Notes: a model not told the origin generated them from the letters alone. DNA of 13,231 nucleotides from an uncultured Desulfobacterales bacterium (GCA_945787595.1 CALZJV010000123.1:1-13231), one strand, 5' to 3'. Shown: positions 1 through 6,486, counted from the first letter of the stretch. Numbers and translations: made by a program.

Positions 1-32
1 ACTTTGCAGTTTTGAATCTGTTGTTTTTAATT

Positions 33-91
33 GTGGGAGCGGTTTTTAACCGCGATTGTCCGGGTAAATCGCGGCTGAAAGCCGCTCCCAC
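33..91. repeat. REP-like inverted repeat pair
   Basis: Two 25-base arms, 33-57 and 67-91, are inverted copies of each other with 22 of 25 positions matching and a 9-base loop. The outer end of each arm reads GTGGGAGCGG going inward. This head resembles the REP (repetitive extragenic palindrome) units best known from Pseudomonas, where units in opposite orientation form a BIME-like hairpin. It lies downstream of the left-hand transport operon. The structure is seen directly; REP membership is inferred from the head motif. Confidence 0.7.
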
Positions 92-145
92 CAACCATTG
101 ATCACAGCTTAAAGGACATTGAATTAAATGTAGTTTCATATGAGG

Positions 146-204
146 TTTCGGGTGTCAGGAAGGCAAACCGCTAAATCCTGAAACCTGAACACTGACACCT
201 GAAA
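146..204. repeat. imperfect inverted repeat of 'ggtgtcag' words
   Basis: Arms TTTCGGGTGTCAG (146-158) and CTGACACCTGAAA (192-204) pair at 12 of 13 positions. The bases between hold further degenerate copies of the words CCTGAAACC and TGACACC. This is low-complexity intergenic sequence built from 7 to 8 base words, one of several such blocks in the window. No coding frame is apparent here. Confidence 0.55.
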
Positions 205-228
205 ACTCCAGTTTCTGACAATAAGTTT

Positions 229-250
229 TCAGAAAAAGAGAGGCTTTTTC
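229..250 (-). terminator. weak terminator-like hairpin after the left operon
   Basis: On the minus strand, about 26 bases after the stop codon of the binding-protein gene, GAAAAAG and CTTTTTC (250-244 and 238-232) form a 7-bp stem around a 5-base loop. The second arm itself supplies a short T run. A second small dyad (TTTCTGA/TCAGAAA, 212-218 and 229-235) overlaps it. The stem is AT-rich, so it would be a poor terminator. Confidence 0.25.
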
Positions 251-276
251 ACACCATCATGTTGGGCTAAATTCAC

Positions 277-1446
277 TTAATCCGTCCGGATCCAGTCGGA
301 TATGGGCTCAAATACTTTTTTGCTTACATTTGCCTTGTATACCCTGCCCATGGGAATCTTGTTGTTGATCACTGTAATCGGGGCCATTAAGCCGCCGACA
401 TCAAAATCCTTGATGGACTGCAATGCTTTGACAAGACCTTCTCCGGTCAGATCCCCTGCTTTATCGGCCCGTTTTAAACATTCCACAAATACCAGACCGG
501 TGAAAAATCCCTGCATATATGAGGTCGGCCGATATTTCACCTCAGGATGATGTTTTTGATTCCACTGCCGGATCTTCTGTATCATGGGAATTTCTTCCTG
601 ATAATAAAATGCATAAGGCATCACGCCCAGGTACCCTTCGGCCAGGGGGCCCATTTTATCCAACAACATCTTGTGAGTCCCCCAGTGAGTGCCCATAAAT
701 TTCACCTTCAAACCATAATCGCGGGCCTGTTTGATCACGGCGGATACCGGTGAAAGCACAAACCCTTGGAAAATAACGTATTCCGCCTTTTTGCGCTTCA
801 AATCCAGTACCTGGGATGCCACATCCACGCCCCCCACTTTGGCCACTTCCTCGGCCACAAGATTGAGCCCCAGTTTTTGGCACATTTCCCGGCCGTAGGG
901 AATCGGATCTCTGCCGAATTCCGTGTCACTGTAAAAAAAGGCCACGTTGGCAGCGGGTTTTTCCTTGGCAATATATTTCAACAGGATACCGAACATATCA
1001 CTGTAAGTCGGTCCGGGTACGAAGACATAGGGGTTGGCAGCGGCATTCGCCAATTCACTGGAAAAAGAGGTAGAACTGTACAGCACCTTGTATCGGTCTT
1101 TAATTTCCGGTGCAACGGCTTTTCCCATACCCGTGCTTTCCCCGTACATGATGACGGGATTGTCCCTGGCCATGATGCGCTTAAAGGCGGCCACAGCCTT
1201 ATCCACGCTATAAGTGCCGTCTTCCATGATATATTCAATTTTTTTCCCGTTGATACCCCCGTCTTCATTGGCCATCATCAACGCGTCTTCAAGACCGGCG
1301 TTAATCTGGACACCGGCAAAGGCGAAGCGGCCGGTAATGGGCTGTACCGCCCCGACTTTGACGGCATCTGCTGCAAAACACTCAAGGCCGACAAGTGATA
1401 TCATTCCAATTGCAATCACCGTGATAAGAATTAATGATTTTCGCAT
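277..1446 (-). CDS. ABC transporter periplasmic substrate-binding protein (LivK/Peripla_BP_6 type)
   Basis: This 389-residue protein captures a ligand in the periplasm and delivers it to a LivH/LivM permease. Residues 1-25 form a signal peptide: Met-Arg-Lys, a hydrophobic core, then a cleavage region near Cys-Phe-Ala. The mature part begins with the pattern of the type I periplasmic-binding fold of the HAAT family (VKVGAVQPITGRFAFAG), and NEDGGINGKKIEYIMEDG near residues 60-77 is the usual strand-loop motif. Length is normal. A strong ribosome binding site (AAGGAGGGA, minus strand, 1461-1453) supports the start. It is the last gene of a livH-livM-livK order, 92 bases after livM. The ligand cannot be read from sequence: members of this family bind branched-chain amino acids, amides, or aromatic and aliphatic acids. 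Confidence 0.9.
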   Translation of the reverse strand: MRKSLILITVIAIGMISLVGLECFAADAVKVGAVQPITGRFAFAGVQINAGLEDALMMANEDGGINGKKIEYIMEDGTYSVDKAVAAFKRIMARDNPVIMYGESTGMGKAVAPEIKDRYKVLYSSTSFSSELANAAANPYVFVPGPTYSDMFGILLKYIAKEKPAANVAFFYSDTEFGRDPIPYGREMCQKLGLNLVAEEVAKVGGVDVASQVLDLKRKKAEYVIFQGFVLSPVSAVIKQARDYGLKVKFMGTHWGTHKMLLDKMGPLAEGYLGVMPYAFYYQEEIPMIQKIRQWNQKHHPEVKYRPTSYMQGFFTGLVFVECLKRADKAGDLTGEGLVKALQSIKDFDVGGLMAPITVINNKIPMGRVYKANVSKKVFEPISDWIRTD

Positions 1447-1538
1447 CGCATCTCCCTCCTTTTTGGTAAAGATTCACCCGATTTACTATGCGGTTGCCGA
1501 TGTGGCCCTTCAATCGTCAACCAACCCCAATCAAATCC

Positions 1539-2582
1539 TCAGTAAGAAAAAGGCCATAACAGAAAAAACGCTTTGATACGCCGCCATATTTCGGCAAGCC
1601 CCAATGGCTCAAAAATAAGAAATAAAACGATTAATGCGCCGAATACCACTTCCTTCATGGGTATAAACAGCTGTCCCACGTCGGGAATCATTTTGCTGAG
1701 GGCGCTCGAAAGGGTATTGAGTAGCTCCGGCGTCAATATCATGAAAATAGCGCCAAAAATGGAGCCGAGAACGCTGCCAAGTCCCCCCACAATCACCATC
1801 GCCAGGTATTGAATGGATAGATGAAAAGGGAAGTGATCCGGCGTGACGATTCTCATAAAACTCACCCACAGGGCACCGGCGACCCCGGCATAAAACGATG
1901 AAATGGCAAAAGCCGTCAGTTTGTACCTGAAAAGGCTGATCCCCATGATTTCTGCGGCCAGATCTCGGTCACGAATGGCCACAAAGGCCCTTCCGACACG
2001 ACTTCGCGCGAGATTACGTGCAAAGCCTACCGCTAGAACCACGATGGCCAGGGTGAGGAAATAGAAGCGTTTTTCCGTATCCAGGAGAAAATTTCCCAGG
2101 GCAGGTGAGGGCACATTGATACCCCGAATCCCTTGGGTCATGGATTCCCAGTGAATGAAAATAAACTCAAAAATAAATTGTGCGGCCAGGGTGGCCATAC
2201 ACAGGTACAGTCCCTTGACCCGCAAAGAAGGAATGCCGATGATAAGGCCGGCCAAAGCGGCAACCAATCCCGCGCAGGGCAGCGCCAGCCAGAAGGAAAA
2301 ATCCAATCGCGTCATCAGGATGGCTGCCGTATAGCCGCCGACACCCACAAAAGCAGCGTGCCCCAGTGAGATCTGACCGGTAAACCCCGTCAGAATGTTG
2401 AGTCCAACGGCGCCGATAACTGAAAAACCGATCAAATTGGCAACATAAAGAATATACGCATCGGCTACAAAAGGAATAAGGATGAGAAAAATAAAAAACA
2501 GGGCCAGCCAGAATTTTACGAAAACGGACTGGAAAATTTCTTCGTCTTTAATATAGGATGCTTTGAAGTCGCCGCAGCGCAT
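1539..2582 (-). CDS. livM: branched-chain amino acid-type ABC transporter permease, LivM family
   Basis: One of the two inner-membrane channel subunits of a HAAT importer, 347 residues, almost entirely hydrophobic with roughly ten predicted membrane segments. LivM hallmarks are visible: LNILTGFTGQISLGHAAF at residues 61-78, PSLRVKGLYLCMATL at 118-132, and the cytoplasmic coupling loop GRAFVAIRDRDLAAEIMG at 198-215 that docks onto the ATPases. The ATG at 2582 is preceded by AGGGGGAGAG (minus strand, 2592-2583), which fixes the start. It lies 130 bases downstream of livH, with a 21-bp tandem repeat in the gap, and upstream of the binding-protein gene. The N-terminal ~20 residues before the first membrane segment are not conserved-looking. 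Family assignment is firm; substrate is unknown. Confidence 0.92.
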   Translation of the reverse strand: MRCGDFKASYIKDEEIFQSVFVKFWLALFFIFLILIPFVADAYILYVANLIGFSVIGAVGLNILTGFTGQISLGHAAFVGVGGYTAAILMTRLDFSFWLALPCAGLVAALAGLIIGIPSLRVKGLYLCMATLAAQFIFEFIFIHWESMTQGIRGINVPSPALGNFLLDTEKRFYFLTLAIVVLAVGFARNLARSRVGRAFVAIRDRDLAAEIMGISLFRYKLTAFAISSFYAGVAGALWVSFMRIVTPDHFPFHLSIQYLAMVIVGGLGSVLGSIFGAIFMILTPELLNTLSSALSKMIPDVGQLFIPMKEVVFGALIVLFLIFEPLGLAEIWRRIKAFFLLWPFSY

Positions 2583-2644
2583 CTCTCCCCCTGATAAATC
2601 GTTGATACGGCGCTATTCTTTTGTCAATTTTGCGCCTTCCACTT

Positions 2645-2709
2645 TCCGCATTCCCACTTCCGACTTCCGCATTCCCACTTCCGACTTCCGCATTCCCACT
2701 TCCGACTTC
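2645..2709. repeat. three exact 21-bp tandem repeats
   Basis: The 21-base unit TCCGCATTCCCACTTCCGAC plus one T occurs three times without a mismatch (2645-2665, 2666-2686, 2687-2707), with two bases of a fourth copy and a degenerate partial copy just before. It fills the gap between livH and livM and stops 4 bases before the livH stop codon. The words CATTCC, ACTTCCG and TTCCGC reappear near 6457-6486. Tandem identity suggests recent slippage or unequal recombination. Confidence 0.95.
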
Positions 2710-2712
2710 AAA

Positions 2713-3597
2713 TCACACCCTTTCGATAATTCTCTTGCCAAACAAACCGTAAGGCCGGATCATAATAATCAGGACTAAAATAAAAAATGGCGCCACATCT
2801 TTGACGCCCCCACCAAAGATCGGATCCAAATAAAGGCCGGCCAGGTTCTCCAGGATTCCGATAATAAGCCCGCCTAAAATGGCACCGCCGATGCTGTCCA
2901 GACCGCCCAGGATGATTACCGCGAGTACTTTAAGACCGATATCCCCCAGATAAATACTGATGCCGCTGATGTTGCCGATAACGATACCCCCGATAACTGC
3001 GGCCACCGCCCCGTAACACCATGAAAGAGCGAATATCCAACGGACACTGATGCCCATGGAAAGTGCGGCCTGCTGATCACTGGCGGTTGCCCGCATGGCC
3101 ACACCAGTGCGGGTAAGTCTGAAGATAAGGATAAAGATAATGGTTCCGACAGCGGCAAAAAAAAAGCCCCACAGAAGACCGGATGGGACAATCGCGAAAC
3201 CCAGATCCAGTGGTTCGGGCGGGAAAATTTCGGGAAAAGAGCGGAAATCCGGTGACCAAATCAGGTGAGTCAGCCCCTGCAGGATGCTGGATAATCCAAT
3301 AGTGACCATCACAACCGAAATGATGGGTTCTCCGATTAGCGGTCTTAAAATGATTCTTTCGAGAACGATTCCCAACAGGATTGCGAAACCCAGCGTACAC
3401 AAAAATGCCAGCCAGAACGGTGCACCAAGCTGGGCTAACACCGTCAGACAAATATAAGCTCCCAGGGTCATAAATGCGCCGGTGGCGAGGTTCAAAATAC
3501 CAGTGGCTTTAAAAATGAGAACAAATCCCAGGGCAATAAGTCCATAAACCCCTCCGGTAGCAATCCCGGTGACGATTATTTGAATAAATATGTCCAT
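2713..3597 (-). CDS. livH: branched-chain amino acid-type ABC transporter permease, LivH family
   Basis: Inner-membrane channel subunit of a HAAT importer, 294 residues from the ATG at 3597, with about eight membrane segments. Family marks are GVYGLIALG (16-24), the segment ATGILNLATGAFM (31-43) where many LivH proteins have NFAHG, and the coupling loop GVAMRATASDQQAALSMG (165-182). A TTG at 3603 would add two residues; I prefer the ATG. Neither start has a clear Shine-Dalgarno sequence, unlike the next two genes. It is the promoter-proximal gene of the left operon, followed by livM and the binding-protein gene. No ATPase genes follow inside the window, so this permease must be powered by ATPases encoded elsewhere or by the livG/livF pair of the divergent operon. 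Confidence 0.9.
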   Translation of the reverse strand: MDIFIQIIVTGIATGGVYGLIALGFVLIFKATGILNLATGAFMTLGAYICLTVLAQLGAPFWLAFLCTLGFAILLGIVLERIILRPLIGEPIISVVMVTIGLSSILQGLTHLIWSPDFRSFPEIFPPEPLDLGFAIVPSGLLWGFFFAAVGTIIFILIFRLTRTGVAMRATASDQQAALSMGISVRWIFALSWCYGAVAAVIGGIVIGNISGISIYLGDIGLKVLAVIILGGLDSIGGAILGGLIIGILENLAGLYLDPIFGGGVKDVAPFFILVLIIMIRPYGLFGKRIIERV

Positions 3598-3608
3598 GTT
3601 CAAAGTCC

Positions 3609-3675
3609 AGAGGGTGGTTTTTTCAGGTAATTAGAGATAATAAATCCCGAAACTCAGAGAGCTAATACCACCTCT
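3609..3675 (-). other. long-range stem in the leader of the left operon
   Basis: On the minus-strand transcript, AGAGGTGGT (3675-3667) can pair with ACCACCCTCT (3618-3609), leaving one bulged base. The second arm ends 11 bases before the livH ATG, in a leader without a good ribosome binding site. The pairing is visible in sequence. A regulatory role is only a possibility. Confidence 0.3.
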
Positions 3676-3743
3676 AGAAAATGAACTCAAGTCATTTTTT
3701 TTTTATCCTTCACTGCTCATTCGTTAATTTGGAATTTTGGATA

Positions 3744-3752
3744 ATTATATCA
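3744..3752 (-). promoter_or_regulatory. candidate extended -10 promoter of the left operon
   Basis: Read on the minus strand, 3752-3744 is TGATATAAT, a perfect TGn-TATAAT extended -10 element. No good -35 lies at the usual distance. Transcription would start near 3737 and give a leader of about 140 bases before livH. The 8-bp palindrome ACGATCGT (3752-3759) abuts it and could be a protein-binding site. Confidence 0.4.
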
Positions 3753-3895
3753 CGATCGTCGAAACATTAGCTTTTCAAATTTTTCGGAACATCGCTGAAC
3801 CACTTATATTTACAATGAATTAAGGCTGTTTGCAAGATATAAGGACTATCTTTTCACAACTTTTTTCTTTTTTTTTAAAAAAACTAAAAAAAAGC

Positions 3896-3920
3896 TTGAC
3901 ATGCCACATGGTGGTATAAT
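3896..3920 (+). promoter_or_regulatory. orphan promoter with a dyad in its spacer
   Basis: TATAAT at 3915-3920 is preceded by TGG, giving a perfect extended -10. TTGACA at 3896-3901 is only 13 bases upstream, too close to act as a normal -35, so activity should rest on the extended -10. Runs of T and A at 3861-3893 lie where an UP element would be. The spacer holds a near-perfect dyad, ATGCCAC-ATG-GTGGTAT (3901-3917, 6 of 7 pairs), which looks like an operator overlapping the promoter. Confidence 0.5.
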
Positions 3921-3926
3921 AGATCT

Positions 3927-4007
3927 TAGTTCCCCTGTAGAGTGCTTCTTAATTATAAAGATGCCTCTTCCCCCCAGGCGGCTCATATCCCCGTGAGCCG
4001 CCTTTTT
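3927..4007 (+). ncRNA. candidate small RNA of about 80 nt
   Basis: Starting about 7 bases after the -10 box at 3915-3920 and ending in the terminator's T run, this unit would give a transcript of roughly 80 nt with no credible gene. Its middle has a C-rich stretch likely to be single stranded (CTCTTCCCCCC, 3965-3975), and the 3' end is the terminator hairpin, a layout typical of bacterial trans-acting small RNAs. An alternative is a leader or attenuator read-through unit for the livK operon, whose start is about 385 bases further on. An 11-codon frame from ATG 3961 has no ribosome binding site. It matches no RNA family that I recognise. Confidence 0.4.
3977..4007 (+). terminator. rho-independent terminator
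   Basis: A perfect 9-bp GC-rich stem, GGCGGCTCA (3977-3985) with TGAGCCGCC (3994-4002), closes an 8-base loop and is followed by TTTTT and CTT. There is no T run on the opposite side, so it acts on plus-strand transcription only. No gene precedes it on this strand, only the orphan promoter at 3896-3920. Confidence 0.88.
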
Positions 4008-4012
4008 CTTAG

Positions 4013-4126
4013 ATAGCCGAAGTTTTCGAATACATCGCCAATAATCCCGCTTATATAGCCCTTATGATCGTCGGCACTCAAGGATGCCTTCCCAAAGATA
4101 AGCCTATTTTTGTCCTGGCGCCTTAG
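4013..4126 (+). other. short open frame without a start, possible gene remnant
   Basis: Between the terminator and the livK promoters, one plus frame is open for 37 codons, ending at TAG 4124-4126. Its translation looks protein-like (for example IVGTQGCLPKDKPIF), and it is less AT-rich than its flanks. It has no start codon at its head and begins right after a stop at 4010-4012. It could be the decayed 3' end of a lost gene or chance. I do not recognise the family. Confidence 0.2.
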
Positions 4127-4218
4127 GCTATGAGCCGTTGGAAAGTATAATTTCAACTATCTGTTATTTAGGCAAATATTATCTGATATTCTGGACTGCT
4201 GTCTCATCGGTTTTTACG

Positions 4219-4247
4219 TTGACAAATAAAAAACAATTTTTTAATGT
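4219..4247 (+). promoter_or_regulatory. candidate promoter P1 of the livK operon
   Basis: TTGACA (4219-4224) is a perfect -35, followed after 17 bases by TAATGT (4242-4247), a moderate -10. The spacer is A/T-tract DNA. Transcription would begin near 4254, inside the dyad at 4253-4267. Confidence 0.4.
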
Positions 4248-4252
4248 AACAT

Positions 4253-4267
4253 ATTCAAAATTTGAAT
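4253..4267. promoter_or_regulatory. operator-like palindrome
   Basis: ATTCAAA-A-TTTGAAT is a perfect dyad with 7-bp arms around one base. It covers the predicted P1 start point and the -35 box of P2, so a dimeric regulator bound here could block both. No regulator gene lies in the window, so the binder is unknown. Confidence 0.4.
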
Positions 4268-4282
4268 TAATTTTATTATAAC
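4254..4282 (+). promoter_or_regulatory. candidate promoter P2 of the livK operon
   Basis: TTCAAA (4254-4259) and TATAAC (4277-4282) are separated by 17 bases, a good sigma-70 match (4 of 6 and 5 of 6). The start would fall near 4289, at the first base of the leader hairpin described at 4288-4351. Confidence 0.4.
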
Positions 4283-4287
4283 CTAAG

Positions 4288-4351
4288 TTGAGCGTTCTTT
4301 TGTCAAGAGATGCGCAGGATATCGGTGCAGATCGAGTAAGAAATCGCTCAA
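4288..4351 (+). other. 5' leader hairpin of the livK operon
   Basis: TTGAGCG-TTCTT (4288-4299) pairs with AAGAA-AT-CGCTCAA (4338-4351), a 12-bp stem with a 2-base bulge enclosing about 38 bases. If P2 is used, the stem would sit at the very 5' end of the message, where such structures often protect mRNA from decay. It ends about 30 bases before the ribosome binding site. Confidence 0.4.
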
Positions 4352-4393
4352 TTTGGAAATAAGTAACAACCCTTTAAGTAAAAGGAGGTCATG

Positions 4394-5590
4394 ATGAGAA
4401 AGACATTTTATTGGATCGGAATCCTGCTTGCACTCATTTTAACCCTTCCATCTATCGGCAGTGCAGCAGAGGTGCGCGGTGTAACCGACACTGAAGTGGT
4501 CATTGGCTGGACGACACCGCTTTCGGGCCCAGCAGCGCTGTGGGGTGTAACCGGGCTGGGCGGCAAGGCCTGGGCCGACTATATCAATGACCAGGGCGGA
4601 ATCCATGGCCGTAAAATCAAGATACTGTTAAAGGACGACGGATATAATCCCGCCCGGGCCATGGCAAACCTGCGGGAAATGAAAAGCCAAGTATTTGCGG
4701 TCTGCGGTCTTCTCGGCACGGCGATTGTGAATGCCTCCAAGGATTTTTTTGGTGAAAACGACATTCCGTTGATTACGGCCTACGGTGATATCCGGATCTG
4801 GACCCGGGTGTCCCCGAAATCGTTGAAATATGCGTTTGTCACTTACCCTGATTACGAAGACGAAGGGAAATATATGACCTCCTGGGCCGTCAAGAATCTG
4901 GCCAGCAAAAAAGTCGCCGCCTTTTATCAGAATGATGATTACGGTAAAATGGGCCTGGAAGGTGTCAAAAAAGGACTGGCCGCCACCGGCAACAGAGCCA
5001 AGCTAGTGAGCGCCGTGCCCTATGAAATCACCGAACGCGCTTTGAGTACCCACGCGCTCAAACTCAAAGAATCCGGTGCCGATACTCTGGTAATGTATGC
5101 CGATCCCACCCATGCGGCCATCATGACTAAAACAATGGCCAAGGTTGGATATCAGCCTATGGTTCTGGCGTCGTTTCCCTTAGCAGATGCCATCATGTAC
5201 AAAATCGCCGGGCCGACCTGGGAAGGAACCTACGTCGGGCTTCCCGGCAATACCGGTCTGCCGGGCACCGATCCGGATGCCGACCGGGTGGCTGCCATCC
5301 TGAAAAAGTACAACCCCAAAATCGAAGGCAAGGAGTTTCTGGCCCTTTTTGGCGCCACCTCTATGATGCATCTGGCAGAGGGTCTCAAAAACGCAGGTCG
5401 AAATCTGACAACCGAAACATTGTTAAACGGCATGGAACAGATTAAAGATTGGAAAGCCGAAAATCTCGGTGCCCGCGTCACCTATGGACCGGATCGCCAT
5501 AACGGCAACAACGCCTCGCGTATGGCCCAGGCCAAGGGCGGTAAGATTATCGGCCTGGAACCATGGACCGTTTTCCAGCCCCTGTTTTAA
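4394..5590 (+). CDS. ABC transporter periplasmic substrate-binding protein (LivK/Peripla_BP_6 type)
   Basis: First gene of the plus-strand transporter operon, 398 residues. A signal peptide (MRKTF, hydrophobic core, cleavage near Gly-Ser-Ala-Ala) sends it to the periplasm. The mature N-terminus (EVVIGWTTPLSGPAALWG) and NDQGGIHGRKIKILLKDDGY are classic HAAT binding-protein motifs. ATG codons at 4391 and 4394 are both possible; AAAGGAGG (4381-4388) is too close to the first and well placed for the second. It is clearly a different subfamily from the binding protein at 277-1446. Coupling to an acyl-CoA synthetase two genes on hints at an organic-acid ligand, but the ligand cannot be read from sequence. 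Only 4 bases separate its stop from livG. Confidence 0.9.
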   Translation: MRKTFYWIGILLALILTLPSIGSAAEVRGVTDTEVVIGWTTPLSGPAALWGVTGLGGKAWADYINDQGGIHGRKIKILLKDDGYNPARAMANLREMKSQVFAVCGLLGTAIVNASKDFFGENDIPLITAYGDIRIWTRVSPKSLKYAFVTYPDYEDEGKYMTSWAVKNLASKKVAAFYQNDDYGKMGLEGVKKGLAATGNRAKLVSAVPYEITERALSTHALKLKESGADTLVMYADPTHAAIMTKTMAKVGYQPMVLASFPLADAIMYKIAGPTWEGTYVGLPGNTGLPGTDPDADRVAAILKKYNPKIEGKEFLALFGATSMMHLAEGLKNAGRNLTTETLLNGMEQIKDWKAENLGARVTYGPDRHNGNNASRMAQAKGGKIIGLEPWTVFQPLF

Positions 5591-5594
5591 GGTT

Positions 5595-6347
5595 ATGAAC
5601 CTATTGCGCATTCAAGGGCTGTCGATTAGTTTCGGGGGCATCCATGCCCTGCAGGACGTAGATCTTAACGTCATTCCGCAAGAAATCCTGACGGTCATCG
5701 GGCCGAATGGGTCCGGCAAAACGACCCTTTTTAACTGTATATCCGGGGTATATCACCCGGACGGCGGAGAGATCTCTTTTGATGGGGAGAGCCTTGTGGG
5801 GCTCTCCCCGGATGAGGTTGCCAAAAGGGGGGTTGCTCGCACCTTTCAAAATCTGCGCCTTTTCCTCCACATGACTGTCCTCGACAATCTGCTGCTGGGC
5901 CGACACATTCAATTTAGAAAAAATCCTTTCAACGCCTATTTGCGAAGGCGCGCCGAGGAATTACGCCATCGCGAGGTGGTGGAAGAAATCATCGATTTTC
6001 TGGACCTGCAGGCCTATCGGCAGTCCAGAATCTCCGATTGCCCTTACGGTATCCAGAAACGCTGTGAGATCGGCCGGGCCGTGGCCATGGAACCGCGCTT
6101 GCTCCTGCTGGATGAACCCATCGCCGGTTTGACGGCTGAAGAAAAAGAAGAATCCGCCTATCACATTACGGAGATCCGCGGGCGCTATAAAACCGCCATT
6201 CTTCTGGTAGAGCATGACCTGAAAATTGCTTCACGGCTGGCCGATCGCATGGTTGTTTTTGACCAGGGCCAAATAATCGCCCGGGGCACAGCCAAAGAAG
6301 TGCAGCGATCCCCGGCTGTTATTCAGGCCTATATAGGAGACGAGTAG
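5595..6347 (+). CDS. livG: ABC transporter ATPase, LivG family
   Basis: One of two cytoplasmic ATPases driving the LivH/LivM channel, 250 residues. Walker A is GPNGSGKTT (36-44), the Q-loop glutamine is at 85 (ARTFQNLRL), Walker B is LLLLDEP (169-175) and the switch histidine is 207 (LLVEHD). The signature motif is PYGIQ (150-154) rather than LSGGQ; a Tyr-Gly form is usual in LivG. The LivG-specific basic insert lies around residues 105-130. An upstream in-frame ATG at 5469 would lie inside livK and add 42 residues unlike the family, so I start at 5595. The ribosome binding site is weak (TAAGG), so translation is probably coupled to livK. Confidence 0.93.
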   Translation: MNLLRIQGLSISFGGIHALQDVDLNVIPQEILTVIGPNGSGKTTLFNCISGVYHPDGGEISFDGESLVGLSPDEVAKRGVARTFQNLRLFLHMTVLDNLLLGRHIQFRKNPFNAYLRRRAEELRHREVVEEIIDFLDLQAYRQSRISDCPYGIQKRCEIGRAVAMEPRLLLLDEPIAGLTAEEKEESAYHITEIRGRYKTAILLVEHDLKIASRLADRMVVFDQGQIIARGTAKEVQRSPAVIQAYIGDE

Positions 6348-6350
6348 ATA

Positions 6351-6486
6351 GAAATCGGAATGCGGCCTCCGGCCCATAGGGGCCTATGCCTACGCCCCGG
6401 TGGGAAGGCGGAATGGGGAATGTAGAAGCGAATCCGGAACGTCTGCCGTTCCATTTCCGCATTCCGCATTCCGACTTCCGCATTCG
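6351..6486. repeat. palindromic intergenic element between livG and livF
   Basis: Arms GAAATCGGAATGCGG (6351-6365) and CCGCATTCCGACTTC (6464-6478) are inverted copies matching at 14 of 15. Inside are smaller hairpins, GGCC-TCC-GGCC and CATAGG-GG-CCTATG (6375-6388), plus CATTCCG/ACTTCCG words shared with the tandem repeat at 2645-2709. CTACGCCCCGG (6390-6400) is shared with the element at 12314-12377. It fills most of the 210-base gap inside the operon and carries no gene. Confidence 0.7.

Noticed and set aside
766..1398. 210-codon plus-strand open frame opposite the binding-protein gene
   Set aside because: It is antisense to a well-supported gene with signal peptide, ribosome binding site and family motifs; its translation shows no recognisable domain.
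2645..2709. Possible CRISPR array
   Set aside because: The 21-base units are directly adjacent with no spacers; it is a plain tandem repeat.
3961..3996. 11-codon leader peptide overlapping the terminator (attenuation)
   Set aside because: No ribosome binding site precedes ATG 3961, residues are mixed Pro, Leu and Arg rather than a run of one amino acid, and the next gene is about 385 bases away with its own promoters.
5469..5594. Upstream ATG that would extend LivG by 42 residues
   Set aside because: The extension lies inside livK, reads unlike any ATPase N-terminus, and the family begins exactly at the ATG at 5595.
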